Shown here: positions 33,378-42,515 of the stretch, one piece after another
Position numbering within the stretch: position 1 is the stretch's first letter
Layout of the letters: the number at the start of each line of letters is the position of its first letter
Origin: Alphaproteobacteria bacterium UBA6411
Lineage (GTDB): Bacteria > Pseudomonadota > Alphaproteobacteria > CAAGCB01 > CAG-977
Direction of reading: 5' to 3'
DNA length: 61,819 bases
Assembly (NCBI GenBank): GCA_002438565.1
Contig: DJPN01000024.1
Coordinates: 16,854-78,672 of the forward strand
Translations under genes and position numbers: made by a program
Notes under the pieces: model-generated
Told to the model about the DNA's origin: nothing
Databases searched by the model: none
Seen by the model: the letters and a program-made list of their open reading frames with translations, nothing else

Positions 33378-35714
33378 TCAATACTTTTCATCAATAAAGT
33401 CGTCGTAGTTTGTGTCGTCGTACGCTCCGTCGTTCGATTCTTCTTCGTCTTCCTCCAAATCGTCAATGTCGTAATCGTCGTCATCATATTCGCCGTCTTC
33501 ATCGTTTTCGACATATTCGTCGACCATTTCGTCGGCGGCTTTTTCTTCCTCGTCTTCCTCGTCGTCCTCAATGTCAATCAAGCCCTGCAGCGCGCTGATA
33601 TCGGTGTCTTCGCGCTGGGCGACAACCCAGTACGGCACAAACGGCGACGGCGGAATATTGCATTTTGCGGTCATTTCCTTGTCCCAGAACCAGCGCGGCG
33701 CGTCCGCCATAATCGGTTTGTTCATAAAACCCTGCATCAGAACGATTTGCTGCGTTGACGGCATGCTCAGCATTTGCGAAGCGCCGATAACCGCCGTTCC
33801 CTGCAAAGAACGCGACACGTTTTTCGAGAACGGGGTCGCCTGTTTTGACCAGCCTTCCGTTCTGGACGAAGACGCGATTTCAACCGTGCGCGTGCCGATC
33901 ATCTTTTCAAAACGCTGAGCGGTTTGTTCGTTGTTTTGCGACAAAATGATTTTCGCAGCCGTCGTGGAAATGATGGTTTCAAGGTCGTCTTTGCCGTATT
34001 GACCGGAAATTTGCCCCAAATCTTGCCCGATAAGCAGGTACGACACTTTCTGGCCGCGGCCTACCGCAGGACCGTCTTTAACCGCGCCCAGCTTCGGCAT
34101 TTGCGGAAATTCGTCCAGCACGAACAAAGCGGGGAAGGGTCCTGTTTTCGTACCGTCGCCCAGCTTGAAGTTCGGCGGGTTCGCAATCAGAAAGTTCGAC
34201 ATCAGCTCGACGAACGTTCCCGTAATGATGTTCAAAGCGCGCGCGTCGACTTGGTTCACGGACAGGTAAATCGCGATGGATTTCATTTCGCCCGTAATGG
34301 GGTCTTTCATGCCGCGAATGTCTTTGAAGATGAAGTCGCTCATCTTGGTGCGCGAACGCACGGCGGAGTTTTTGAAAATACCGATACCCGTCAAAGCCGT
34401 TGACAAAATGGAGCCGCGTTCCTTGTCGGGCGTGCCGGACAGCTGGTTCAATTCGACGACCGCGCGGTGGGCGTAACCGTATTTTTTACATTCCTCGACC
34501 GCTTTGTCCAACATGTCGCGCATCGGGTCGGCAAGGGCGGCCATTTGGTCGCCTTCCTCGGTCTTGCGTTTGATTTCCGCCGCCATCTGCATTTGCGCTT
34601 CGGTCAGCCAGTCCAAAATCATTGCAATGCTGGGTTCCGCGCCGACCCAGTTTTCGGGCAGCATTTCCCATGTTCCGATGGGAACGTAATTGTTCAAATC
34701 CAGCGTGCCGTCGCGCAAATGTTCCAAAGCCGCCGCCGCGTCCGCATCGGTCATTTCCATATAGTAGCCTTCAAGGACTTCGCGGTCCTTGTCGTCCAGT
34801 TTGCCTTCGTAGATTTTTCCGATGAAGTAATCGTTTGCGCGCGCGTGTTCGCATTTGCCGACAACAAAATGGATAAAGCCCGTCAGTGCGTTTCGCCCTG
34901 TTTTCGCCCAGTGCGGGTCCGCGCCGCCTTTGGGTTCTTCCACCAAAACGTTCACCATGGAATCGACGTACATGTCGCGCGCGGGACCGAAAGCGGGCAA
35001 ACAGGAAAACGACAGGGGGTTCCAGCTGGGGTAGTAAATGCCTTTTTCGGGTTCGTCCTCCGCGCCCCAGTTGATGACGAAAACGGGGCCGATGGTTTGA
35101 CGGTAGCCGCTGGTTTTAAAGCACAATTCGGGCTTCGGGTCGTTTACGATGATGCTGATGTCGTTCGATTCAAAAATCGTGGGCATAACCACCCCCACGG
35201 TTTTACCCGTGCCGGGAGGCGCCAACACCAACACCGACAGCGTTTCGGGCAGTTTCAGCAGCTTTCCGTGCCAACGCCCCAAAACGACGATAAAGCCCGT
35301 AAACAGTCCCATCTTTTCAATGTCTTTTTTGGTCGCGATGCGCCCCGCGCCGTGAATGGTTGACATCCACGAGTGAGGGTTGGTCGAAATACCCGTTATC
35401 AAAATGGCAAAGAACGCAAAAAACGGAATAATCGGCAGCCACAGGCTGACGGACGGCGCGCCGCCGTATCTGTACAGCTTGACAACCCATTTCCAATATG
35501 TTTGAAACAGATACAGCGGGTCGAAAGCGATTTTTTTGACGAATTTCCAAGTATACAACAGCGATTCCTGACTGATGCCTTTGGGAATCAGATAGGCGAG
35601 GGCGAACGACAGCACCGCCAGCACGAACGATCCGACAAAAGCCAGCGCGACCGTTGCGATAACCCAGTTTACCGCTGCGTCATGTGAAGCCCATTCATCT
35701 CCGCGTTTAGCCAT
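33378..35714 (-). CDS. virD4: VirD4/TraG-family coupling ATPase with acidic C-terminal tail
   Basis: This 778-residue type IV coupling protein selects substrates and hands them to the secretion channel at the inner membrane. Two membrane segments (about residues 17-45 and 91-110) precede the ATPase. Walker A is APPGTGKT (165-172), Walker B is LFVLDEFPQM (D534, E535), and LIGQDLGQISGQYG follows. The last ~65 residues are almost all Asp, Glu and Asn with some Tyr, an acidic tail likely used for docking of partners or cargo. The class is VirD4, not IcmO/DotL, since the rest of the system is VirB-like. A potential regulatory hairpin lies upstream at 35776-35818. Confidence 0.88.
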   Translation of the reverse strand: MAKRGDEWASHDAAVNWVIATVALAFVGSFVLAVLSFALAYLIPKGISQESLLYTWKFVKKIAFDPLYLFQTYWKWVVKLYRYGGAPSVSLWLPIIPFFAFFAILITGISTNPHSWMSTIHGAGRIATKKDIEKMGLFTGFIVVLGRWHGKLLKLPETLSVLVLAPPGTGKTVGVVMPTIFESNDISIIVNDPKPELCFKTSGYRQTIGPVFVINWGAEDEPEKGIYYPSWNPLSFSCLPAFGPARDMYVDSMVNVLVEEPKGGADPHWAKTGRNALTGFIHFVVGKCEHARANDYFIGKIYEGKLDDKDREVLEGYYMEMTDADAAAALEHLRDGTLDLNNYVPIGTWEMLPENWVGAEPSIAMILDWLTEAQMQMAAEIKRKTEEGDQMAALADPMRDMLDKAVEECKKYGYAHRAVVELNQLSGTPDKERGSILSTALTGIGIFKNSAVRSRTKMSDFIFKDIRGMKDPITGEMKSIAIYLSVNQVDARALNIITGTFVELMSNFLIANPPNFKLGDGTKTGPFPALFVLDEFPQMPKLGAVKDGPAVGRGQKVSYLLIGQDLGQISGQYGKDDLETIISTTAAKIILSQNNEQTAQRFEKMIGTRTVEIASSSRTEGWSKQATPFSKNVSRSLQGTAVIGASQMLSMPSTQQIVLMQGFMNKPIMADAPRWFWDKEMTAKCNIPPSPFVPYWVVAQREDTDISALQGLIDIEDDEEDEEEKAADEMVDEYVENDEDGEYDDDDYDIDDLEEDEEESNDGAYDDTNYDDFIDEKY

Positions 35715-35775
35715 TGTGCGTTCCGATCCGTTGTAAAAACCTTGATAAGTATAAAGGAAACAAAGACAAAAATCT

Positions 35776-35818
35776 ACCTTCTATCGGTTGATTCACGATA
35801 AATATGACCGATAAAGGT
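35776..35818 (-). terminator. Inverted repeat between paralogue B and virD4 (terminator or operator)
   Basis: ACCTTCTATCGGT (35776-35788) and ACCGATAAAGGT (35807-35818) are complementary with one bulged base and an 18-base loop. On the minus strand an AGATTTTTG tract follows, as in a terminator. A TATACT element lies further down at 35751-35746, so virD4 may have its own promoter and this could be an operator. Confidence 0.45.
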
Positions 35819-35836
35819 AAAAAAATGTTAAGGATT

Positions 35837-36913
35837 TTACGACAGCAGGCCGGAAACATCGCGAACAACGGCGTCGTCGGGGGCTTTAACCTTGGACAGC
35901 GCGTTTTCAAGCATTTTGATTTCGTCGGGACCGCCCGCGCCGTGACGGCAAACGGAAACTTTCAAGTTGTCCCAAACCTCGAACATGTCTTCTGCATTGA
36001 TAATCGTGCCTTGGTTGATGACAACCATCGGTTTGATTTCCATACCGCGCGCCGCGCCGGACAGCATCGGCAACAATGCGTCACGCGCGTTCAAAACAAC
36101 ACGGACGGGGGAAATGCGGTGGTTGCTTTCGGAAAACCACAGCGGTTCTTCGTCATTGAACCGTTCTTCGTCCGCCAGCCAATCGCCGTTTTCCGAATCC
36201 ACCAGACATAACAGCAAATGATCGGCGCACATGCCGATAAAATCGACCGCTTTGCCCGCGATTTTAACATCCTGCAGCAATTTGTAACCGGCAGACCGCA
36301 ACGCATCCCCGATTGAACCGTCGCCGCTTGCCGCTGCGGCCGCGGCGGGCTGTGCCGCTTTTTCCTTTTTCGGTGCGGGTTCGGGGGCTGGCTTGTGTTC
36401 TTTGTGGGAATGACTGTGGGCTTTTTGCTGTTCCTTCTCTTTTTCCTTTTCTTTTTCCTGCGCGGCCTCTTTGTCGGCGACTTTGGCGATTCGTCCCGTT
36501 GATGCGCGCACGGCGGCGGGGCGCGTTTGCTTGTAGGATTTGCGCTTGGTGATTTTCGGACGAACAGTCTGCGCGCGGTTTTCCTTGTGTTTTTTCCACA
36601 TTTTTTGCGCCAGTTTCAGCGGGAACATCAAAATGACTTTAAACCATTTTTTCCACGCAACGGTCGTCAAAACCGCCCATCCCGTCAGCCAGACGGGAAT
36701 GGCGGCGAACAACAGCAAAACGAACAGCCATTCGCGCAGGGACGTGATTGTCCAGCCCGACTGCCACTGGCGCTGCAGATAATGCCAGTGTACGCCGTCG
36801 AACGGATTGAAACGCCAGCCGGCCAGCATCAGCCTTTGGAACCAGAATGAAAAACCGAACGTCCAAATGAAAAAAATCATGAAAGCGCGGCAAAAGGAAA
36901 AAATGAATTTCAT
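35837..36913 (-). CDS. Unrecognised T4SS-linked membrane protein, paralogue B
   Basis: This 358-residue protein has two membrane segments (about 5-30 and 60-90) with a Trp-rich loop between them (HWHYLQRQWQSGW), then a basic, charged linker with a KEKEKEKE run and His-rich stretch, and a soluble C-terminal domain (~200-358). The soluble domain (AGYKLLQDVKIAGKAVDFIG; PMVVINQGTIINAEDMFEVW) aligns by eye with that of the upstream gene. The alpha/beta pattern slightly recalls restriction-endonuclease-like NERD domains, but no active site can be named. GGAG lies 8 bases before the ATG. Position directly upstream of virD4 suggests a role in substrate coupling. Confidence 0.6.
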   Translation of the reverse strand: MKFIFSFCRAFMIFFIWTFGFSFWFQRLMLAGWRFNPFDGVHWHYLQRQWQSGWTITSLREWLFVLLLFAAIPVWLTGWAVLTTVAWKKWFKVILMFPLKLAQKMWKKHKENRAQTVRPKITKRKSYKQTRPAAVRASTGRIAKVADKEAAQEKEKEKEKEQQKAHSHSHKEHKPAPEPAPKKEKAAQPAAAAAASGDGSIGDALRSAGYKLLQDVKIAGKAVDFIGMCADHLLLCLVDSENGDWLADEERFNDEEPLWFSESNHRISPVRVVLNARDALLPMLSGAARGMEIKPMVVINQGTIINAEDMFEVWDNLKVSVCRHGAGGPDEIKMLENALSKVKAPDDAVVRDVSGLLS

Positions 36914-36932
36914 GAAAAAGCTCCTTTTACCG

Positions 36933-37985
36933 TTAATCCAAAGGCGGGTTCATCAAGCCGACAACGGAATACGCGACGGCATCGTTCAGCCGCTGTTCCG
37001 GCTTTGACAGGGATTTGATGTAGTCCGTCAATGCGTTTGTGTCGGGCAGTTCGCTCATTTTGCATGATCCCGTGCGAAGCATTGACAAGTCGACCTCGCT
37101 TAAAAAATTAAGGACGTCGCCGATATTGGCGACCGTTCCATGGTCCAAAAACAGGCAGCCGTTGACGGGGATGCCGGCGTAAGCGGGGGCGGTTTCGCCG
37201 ATTAAACGCTTGAATTCCTTGCGCGCGTAAAGCATGGCGTGCAGCGGCGAGGGAACGACCGCGCCGTCTTCGGTTTTCCAAAACGGTTTTTCCGCCGTTT
37301 CGTTCGCTGTCCAAACCGAACCCGCCGACGGACCTTCGCAAAGCATGAACAGACCGTCCTGCGTTACGGCAAGAATACTGATGTTGCACTGAAAAACCGT
37401 CAGTTCGCGCAAAACGTAAATACCCGCCGCTTCCAGTTCGGCGGCCAAACGGTTCCATGAATCGGCGCGGGAAACGGCTTCTGTTTCGCGGGTCGTCCCT
37501 GTGTCCGCGCGGGATGCCGGCGATGAAGCGGAAGTTTGAGCCGCGGGGGCGGCGGGCGTTCCGCGCAAACGGCGCAAGTTTTCCGGAATTTTCGGCGCGG
37601 CATGTTTGGGCGCGGAGGCTTTTTTCAAATCGGCGGGATTGCCCACGGCCGCTTGCAGGGATTTTTTTTCAAGGGCTTTCTTTTTTCTGTTTGTGAACGG
37701 AGCCAGCGGAGCCGTTAAAATTTTCGCCCAGCGGATTTTGTAACAGACATACCACAGCACCGCCAAAACAACCGGCGCCGCCAGAAAGGAAAGCAAGAAG
37801 GTATATTCGCTTGTTTTACGCAAAACCCAACCCGCGTTCCATTTGTGCAAAATCAAATTCCAGTGTGCGGCGGACAGAATGTTGAAATGCCAGAAGGACA
37901 AAAAATACGAACGCGCAACCGCAACCAGTGCCGAAAAAGCAACTGCGCCCGAAAACAAAAGCCGCGGAAAGTTCAATTTTTTCAA
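36933..37985 (-). CDS. Unrecognised T4SS-linked membrane protein, paralogue A
   Basis: This protein of about 350 residues has the same plan as its downstream neighbour: two membrane segments with a Trp-containing loop (HWNLILHKWNAGW), a Pro/Ala/Lys linker, and a C-terminal domain (AAGIYVLRELTVFQCNISIL; NGCLFLDHGTVANIGDVLNF). The start chosen is a TTG at 37985 with AGAGGA upstream; an ATG at 38048 gives 21 extra residues but no ribosome binding site. It is 19 bases from paralogue B. No known family was recognised. It is the first gene of the minus-strand T4SS operon. Confidence 0.6.
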   Translation of the reverse strand: MKKLNFPRLLFSGAVAFSALVAVARSYFLSFWHFNILSAAHWNLILHKWNAGWVLRKTSEYTFLLSFLAAPVVLAVLWYVCYKIRWAKILTAPLAPFTNRKKKALEKKSLQAAVGNPADLKKASAPKHAAPKIPENLRRLRGTPAAPAAQTSASSPASRADTGTTRETEAVSRADSWNRLAAELEAAGIYVLRELTVFQCNISILAVTQDGLFMLCEGPSAGSVWTANETAEKPFWKTEDGAVVPSPLHAMLYARKEFKRLIGETAPAYAGIPVNGCLFLDHGTVANIGDVLNFLSEVDLSMLRTGSCKMSELPDTNALTDYIKSLSKPEQRLNDAVAYSVVGLMNPPLD

Positions 37986-38081
37986 CTTGTTTTGTCCTCT
38001 GTTCCAAAACGATACATCTAAAATATAGAATATCGGACGGGAAGTCAAAAAGAAAGCTTAAAGAGGCGGATGTCAGTTTTA

Positions 38082-38771
38082 TTACAGTATCCGCATCAGA
38101 ACCGCGGTCATGGCGTCGGGGTTTTCCAGCGGCGGAAAATGTCCGCTGTTTTTAATAACAATCCGTTCGGCGTTCGGGATTTGCCGCGCCATATCGTCCA
38201 TGATTGCGGGGGTGGACAGCTTGTCCAGTTCGCCGCCGGCAACCAAAGTCGGACAGGTGATTCTTGCCAGCAAATCATGCGAGGCGGGGCGCGACATAAT
38301 TGTTTTTTGTTCGTTGACGTACCCTTGCAGTCCCGTTTCAAAAACCATTTTCGGCAACAGGTCTTTTATCAGCGGCTTGTCGCGGTTTTCGGGGGCAAGG
38401 ACGGAAAATTGCGACGATTCGACAATGCTTTCCAATCCGTCGTTTTGCGCGCGGGCAATCATCGCCGCGCGGTTTTTCGACGATTGTTCCGTTTCCCCGA
38501 ACGGGTTGGTGTCCGTCAGGCAAAGCGCTTCGATGCGGTCGGGGGATTGGCGCAGCAGCTCGAAAGCGACGTAGCCGCCCATCGAAATTCCGCACAGGCA
38601 GAACTTTTCGGCGGGAATTTCGGATAAAATCCGTTCGGCCGCCGCCGTTATGGTTGTGTCGCGGCTCAAGTCCGGAACGATGATGTTTGCGCGGTCTTGC
38701 AAAACCGCGATTTGCGGGGAAAAAAGTCCCTCGTTGCACAGCAGGGCGGGCAGCAGGACAAGCGTTTTCAT
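38082..38771 (-). CDS. Alpha/beta hydrolase
   Basis: This 229-residue cytoplasmic hydrolase has the nucleophile elbow GISMGGYVA, acid residue region AGGELDKLS and catalytic His in NSGHFPPLENP. Substrate unknown; esterases and lactonases share this form. The ATG at 38771 overlaps the stop of the isochorismatase-like gene (TGATG), so the two are coupled. It ends about 95 bases before the T4SS operon starts and is probably unrelated to it. Confidence 0.82.
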   Translation of the reverse strand: MKTLVLLPALLCNEGLFSPQIAVLQDRANIIVPDLSRDTTITAAAERILSEIPAEKFCLCGISMGGYVAFELLRQSPDRIEALCLTDTNPFGETEQSSKNRAAMIARAQNDGLESIVESSQFSVLAPENRDKPLIKDLLPKMVFETGLQGYVNEQKTIMSRPASHDLLARITCPTLVAGGELDKLSTPAIMDDMARQIPNAERIVIKNSGHFPPLENPDAMTAVLMRIL

Positions 38772-39319
38772 CAGCGCACCAGTTTTTGCTGGATTTCTTT
38801 GAATTCGGGCGTTCCCGCTTTGCGCAGCCACTCGAACAGTGCCATTTCGACGGTGACCAGTCCGATGCCTTCGTGCAGCAGGCGGCGTTCGGCGGCGTCT
38901 TCGCTTTCTTTCGCGCGGCTGCCCGAAGCGTCGGCGGCGACAAACACGTCATAGCCCGCTTCTTTCAGCTCGATTGCGGTTTGCAGGACGCAGATGTGTT
39001 CCTCGACCCCCGCAAGGATGACCTGTTTTTTGTTCAGCGATTTGAACGCTTGGGCAAAATCGGGATTGCGCAGGGCGGACAGTTCCGTTTTTGCGATAAA
39101 GGGCGTGCCTTCCGCGGCGGCGTCGCGGATGTCGAACATCGACGCCCCCAATCCCTTGGGGTACTGTTCGGTAACAATGGCCGGAATATGCAGAATTTGC
39201 GCCCCTTTCAGCAGATGCGCGCATCCGTCGATGACCTTGCGCGGTTCGTTTGCGGCGGGAGCAAGGCGTTCTTGAACGTCGATAATCACCAGACAGGACG
39301 TATCTTTGTTAATAAGCAT
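38771..39319 (-). CDS. Isochorismatase-like cysteine hydrolase
   Basis: This 182-residue protein has the family's catalytic triad context: Asp in CLVIIDVQERLAP, a Lys in the FIAKTELSAL region, and Cys in GVEEHICVLQTAIEL. Members hydrolyse amides or vinyl ethers; without a siderophore cluster nearby, nicotinamidase-like or detoxifying roles are as likely. The ATG at 39319 was chosen (GGA upstream); longer frames run into the divergent helicase promoter. Confidence 0.82.
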   Translation of the reverse strand: MLINKDTSCLVIIDVQERLAPAANEPRKVIDGCAHLLKGAQILHIPAIVTEQYPKGLGASMFDIRDAAAEGTPFIAKTELSALRNPDFAQAFKSLNKKQVILAGVEEHICVLQTAIELKEAGYDVFVAADASGSRAKESEDAAERRLLHEGIGLVTVEMALFEWLRKAGTPEFKEIQQKLVR

Positions 39320-39320
39320 A

Positions 39321-39349
39321 TTGTCGTTTTCCTTTTTTTTGTATATAAC
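39321..39349 (+). promoter_or_regulatory. Promoter for the DEAD-box helicase
   Basis: TTGTCG (39321-39326) and TATAAC (39344-39349) with a 17-base spacer; predicted start near 39356, 40 bases before the ATG. It abuts the start of the divergent isochorismatase-like gene. Confidence 0.5.
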
Positions 39350-39395
39350 GCTACTTATATCTGACACATTTTTAACGGATTGCAAAGAAAAGATA

Positions 39396-40826
39396 ATGAA
39401 ATTTTCCGATTTGGGACTCAGCGAAAACACGCTGAAAGCGGTGGCGGACATCGGTTATACCGAAGCGACGCCCATTCAAGAAAAGGCCATTCCAGAAATT
39501 TTGAAGCGCAACGACGTTATCGGCATCGCGCAGACGGGGACGGGCAAAACGGCGGCTTTCACGCTGCCGATGATTGATTTGCTGGCAAACGGCAGGGCGA
39601 AAGCGCTGATGCCGCGTACTTTGATTTTGTCGCCGACGCGTGAACTGGCAACGCAAATCGCCGAATGTTTCCAGCAGTACGGCAAGTATCAAAAACTGTC
39701 CATGGCTTTGCTTATCGGCGGGGAATCCATGGTGGAACAGCAGAAAATCCTCAGCCGCGGGGTGGACGTGTTAATCGCGACGCCGGGGCGCATGATTGAT
39801 TTGTGCGAACGCGGACGCATTTTGCTGCGCGACGTGCAGGTGTTCGTTTTGGACGAAGCCGACCGCATGCTGGATATGGGCTTTATTCCCGATATTGAAA
39901 AAATCGCGGCGAAACTGCCCGCCATGCGCCAGACGCTGCTGTTTTCGGCGACCATGCCGCCCGAAATCAAAGCGCTTGCCAAGAAATTCATGAAATTCCC
40001 CGTTGACGTGCGCGTCGATCCGCCCGCTTCGCCCGCCGTGACGGTAACCCAATACATTGTCAAATGCCGCAAGGATGACAAACGCCCCGTTTTGCGCGCT
40101 TTGGTGCGTTCCGAAAACGTGCACAACGCGATGATTTTCTGCAACCGCAAAACCGACGTGGATATTCTGTACAAATCCTTTACAAAACACGGCTTTTCGG
40201 TCGCGGCTCTGCATGGCGACATGGCGCAGGGGCAAAGAACGGACACTTTGAACGCTTTCCGCGACGGACAGGTGCAGCTGCTGGTTTGCTCCGACGTTGC
40301 GGCGCGCGGGTTGGATTTGCCCGATGTGTCGCATGTATTCAACTTTGACGTGCCGTTCAATTCCGAAGACTACATTCACCGCATCGGACGCACGGGACGC
40401 GCGGGGAAATCGGGGCGCGCGTTTATGCTGATTACGTCCGCCGATTTTAAAGCTTTGGCGCAGATTGAAAAGATGATTGGCCGGAAAATCGAGGAATTGC
40501 CAGATTTTTCACCCGAAAGCTCGCCCGTTTTGAACGAAGAACTGGAAAAAGCGGAACGCAAAGCCGCCCGCAGACGCCGCCGCGGCGGCCGCGGGCATGG
40601 TGAAAAGCGCGCGGAAAAGCACGAGGAAAAGCGCGATGCCGAAGTCAAAGCTGCCAAACCCGAACGGGCGCGGCCGGAAAAGCGGGTAAAACGCCCCGCA
40701 AAACAGGAAGCAAAGCCGGCGAAGCAAAACGCGACTCCTGCCAAACCGCAAGGTGAAAAGAAAAAGCCGCATCCCGTTTTCGGCAATCAGCTGCCTGCAT
40801 TCATGCTGAACGAGGTCAAACTGTGA
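39396..40826 (+). CDS. DEAD-box RNA helicase, RhlE-like
   Basis: This 476-residue helicase has the full motif set: Q motif (TPIQEKAIPEIL), AQTGTGKTAAF, PTRELATQI, TPGRMID, VLDEADRML, SATMP, and HRIGRTGRAGKSG. The C-terminal ~100 residues are Lys/Ala/Pro/Arg-rich and probably bind RNA without a fixed fold. It likely helps ribosome assembly or mRNA turnover. The ATG at 39396 starts MKFSDLGLSENTLKAV, the usual RhlE beginning. Confidence 0.92.
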   Translation: MKFSDLGLSENTLKAVADIGYTEATPIQEKAIPEILKRNDVIGIAQTGTGKTAAFTLPMIDLLANGRAKALMPRTLILSPTRELATQIAECFQQYGKYQKLSMALLIGGESMVEQQKILSRGVDVLIATPGRMIDLCERGRILLRDVQVFVLDEADRMLDMGFIPDIEKIAAKLPAMRQTLLFSATMPPEIKALAKKFMKFPVDVRVDPPASPAVTVTQYIVKCRKDDKRPVLRALVRSENVHNAMIFCNRKTDVDILYKSFTKHGFSVAALHGDMAQGQRTDTLNAFRDGQVQLLVCSDVAARGLDLPDVSHVFNFDVPFNSEDYIHRIGRTGRAGKSGRAFMLITSADFKALAQIEKMIGRKIEELPDFSPESSPVLNEELEKAERKAARRRRRGGRGHGEKRAEKHEEKRDAEVKAAKPERARPEKRVKRPAKQEAKPAKQNATPAKPQGEKKKPHPVFGNQLPAFMLNEVKL

Positions 40827-41530
40827 AGCAAATCTTGACGGATTTTCCGCTGACGACGTATGCGGTTTTGCCCGATGACGGCAAAATCGACGGCGCGGCG
40901 GTGATTCTGCACGGCTACGGGTCTGACGGGCGCGACATGGCGGGGCTGGCGGACGTGCTGAAAGACATTTTGCCGCACGCCGCCTTTTATTGCCCGAACG
41001 CGCCGGAAGCTTTGCCGTTCGGCGGGTTTGAATGGTTTGCTTTCGACGATTACGACCAAAGCAGGATTTTCGACGAACAATGGGGATTAGCTTTTTTAAA
41101 CAAGCTGACGCCCCGTATCGAAGAAATCATGCCCGTCATGCACGCTTATTTGGCGGCGGTGATGAAGCATGCGGGCGTCAAAGCGGAAAAAACGGCTTTG
41201 GCGGGTTTTTCGCAGGGCGGCGGAACCGCGTTGATGACGGCGCTGACGTATCCCGAACAAGTCGCGTGCGCGGTCGGCATGTCGGCGGTGCCGCTGATGA
41301 CGGACGGCGGTTTTACACCGGACAAAATCAAATCGAAACCGCCCGTAACGCTGGTTCACGGCGACGCGGACAACGTTTTGCCTTTGCGCGCTTTTGAAAT
41401 CGGCAAAGCAAATTTGGAGGCGGCGGGAATTAAGGTTGACGGCTTCGTCGTTCCCGATTTGATGCACGGCATCGACCAGACCGCTTTGACCGTTTTGGCG
41501 AACGCCCTGTTCAAGGCTTTGAAAAAATAA
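40823..41530 (+). CDS. Phospholipase/carboxylesterase-family hydrolase
   Basis: This 235-residue alpha/beta hydrolase has HGYGSDGRDMAGLA (oxyanion region), GFSQGGGTAL (nucleophile Ser), HGDADNVLP (Asp) and MHGID (His). The family hydrolyses short acyl esters or thioesters. It starts with GTG overlapping the helicase stop (GTGA) and is followed by a strong terminator, so the helicase and esterase form a two-gene operon. Confidence 0.88.
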   Translation: MKQILTDFPLTTYAVLPDDGKIDGAAVILHGYGSDGRDMAGLADVLKDILPHAAFYCPNAPEALPFGGFEWFAFDDYDQSRIFDEQWGLAFLNKLTPRIEEIMPVMHAYLAAVMKHAGVKAEKTALAGFSQGGGTALMTALTYPEQVACAVGMSAVPLMTDGGFTPDKIKSKPPVTLVHGDADNVLPLRAFEIGKANLEAAGIKVDGFVVPDLMHGIDQTALTVLANALFKALKK

Positions 41531-41533
41531 TCG

Positions 41534-41566
41534 AAAAAGAGCGTTCGCGGACGCTCTTTTTTGTTT
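41534..41566 (+). terminator. Intrinsic terminator after the esterase gene
   Basis: AAAAAGAGCGT (41534-41544), loop TCGCGG, ACGCTCTTTTT (41551-41561), followed by TGTTTTT. It separates the helicase operon from the T4SS block that starts at 41608. Confidence 0.88.
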
Positions 41567-41607
41567 TTGTAAGGTATTTTTAACGAAATAAGGGCAATAC
41601 TTAAAGA

Positions 41608-42297
41608 ATGGAAAAAAGTATGCCTACAGCGAACGCACGCGCAAAAACAACCGCTTCAAACACCGCAAATCCTGTGGTGCACAGCGGTTTTAACCATTTT
41701 TTGTCGCAAATGTGCGGCTTTATCTGCTTCGCTTTTGTGACGACGGCGACCGTGTTGTCGCTGTCTTTGCTGCATTTGACGGGGGAATTCGAGGTCGACG
41801 CCACGCTGGCGGTCAATCCGACGTATTCCGAAAATCTGGCATACTTTCAGCCGCTGCATCCCGACATGCCCGCGATGGATTTGCTGTCCGAAATGTTTGT
41901 CCGCCAATTTATCACGGCGTCAAATACGGTGTACAAAAACAGAGAGGAAATGATGCGCATGTGGGGCGGCGGCGGCATGGTGCGCTATATGTCGACTCCG
42001 AAAATTTACGGCGAATTTTGGGATCGGGTCAGCAAAAAAATGTTTAACGGCGACGCGCCGCCCGCTGTAACGATGGAACCGCATATTCGGCGTATTTTGA
42101 AGGAAGGCTGGAACAGTTGGCAGATCTTTTTTGAAACGCGCACGATGAAAAACAATATCGAAGCCCCCAAAATCGAACATTGGATTGCAACGATTCAGTT
42201 CAGGTATTATAGTTATAACGCTGTTATGTTCCGGCGTCTGCGCAACCCGATGGGATTTACGGTAACGCAGTACCATTTGGCTCGGCAGAAAAAATGA
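41608..42297 (+). CDS. virB8: VirB8-family T4SS inner-membrane protein (first copy)
   Basis: This 229-residue protein has a short cytoplasmic N-terminus, one membrane segment (about residues 34-58) and a periplasmic VirB8-type domain. The C-terminus RRLRNPMGFTVTQYHLARQ corresponds to the 'NPxGFxVxxY' ending of VirB8. It has diverged from the second copy at 42516. VirB8 nucleates assembly by contacting VirB9, VirB10 and VirB4. Two different VirB8s recall the Rickettsiales system. An ATG at 41620 is an alternative start. Confidence 0.72.
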   Translation: MEKSMPTANARAKTTASNTANPVVHSGFNHFLSQMCGFICFAFVTTATVLSLSLLHLTGEFEVDATLAVNPTYSENLAYFQPLHPDMPAMDLLSEMFVRQFITASNTVYKNREEMMRMWGGGGMVRYMSTPKIYGEFWDRVSKKMFNGDAPPAVTMEPHIRRILKEGWNSWQIFFETRTMKNNIEAPKIEHWIATIQFRYYSYNAVMFRRLRNPMGFTVTQYHLARQKK

Positions 42298-42308
42298 GGA
42301 AAACGGTT

Positions 42309-42509
42309 ATGAAAACGAATTCGGTTAAAAAAGCTTTGGTTGTCGCCGCTCTGACGGCAAGCGTCGCCGCATGCGGATCGATTTATGAAAAAGAACCCGT
42401 TGGAATCGGCAAGGATATTTCCGAACTCAAACGGTCGCCGTGCGCCTGCATGATGCTGAAACTGCCCGCAAACCTGCCCGACTGGCTGATGAGCGGCGCC
42501 CAAGGATAA
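42309..42509 (+). CDS. virB7: Small lipoprotein, VirB7-like
   Basis: This 66-residue protein has a signal peptide (KKALVVAALTASVAAC) with a lipobox ending at Cys near residue 22, and a short mature part with a CAC motif and LPANLPDWLM. Its place between two virB8 genes and before virB9 is where VirB7 lies in related systems; VirB7 anchors VirB9 in the outer membrane. The ATG at 42309 has GAGGA upstream; an earlier ATG at 42294 overlaps virB8 as ATGA. The name is by position and lipobox, not by sequence match. Confidence 0.62.
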   Translation: MKTNSVKKALVVAALTASVAACGSIYEKEPVGIGKDISELKRSPCACMMLKLPANLPDWLMSGAQG

Positions 42510-42515
42510 CACGCC

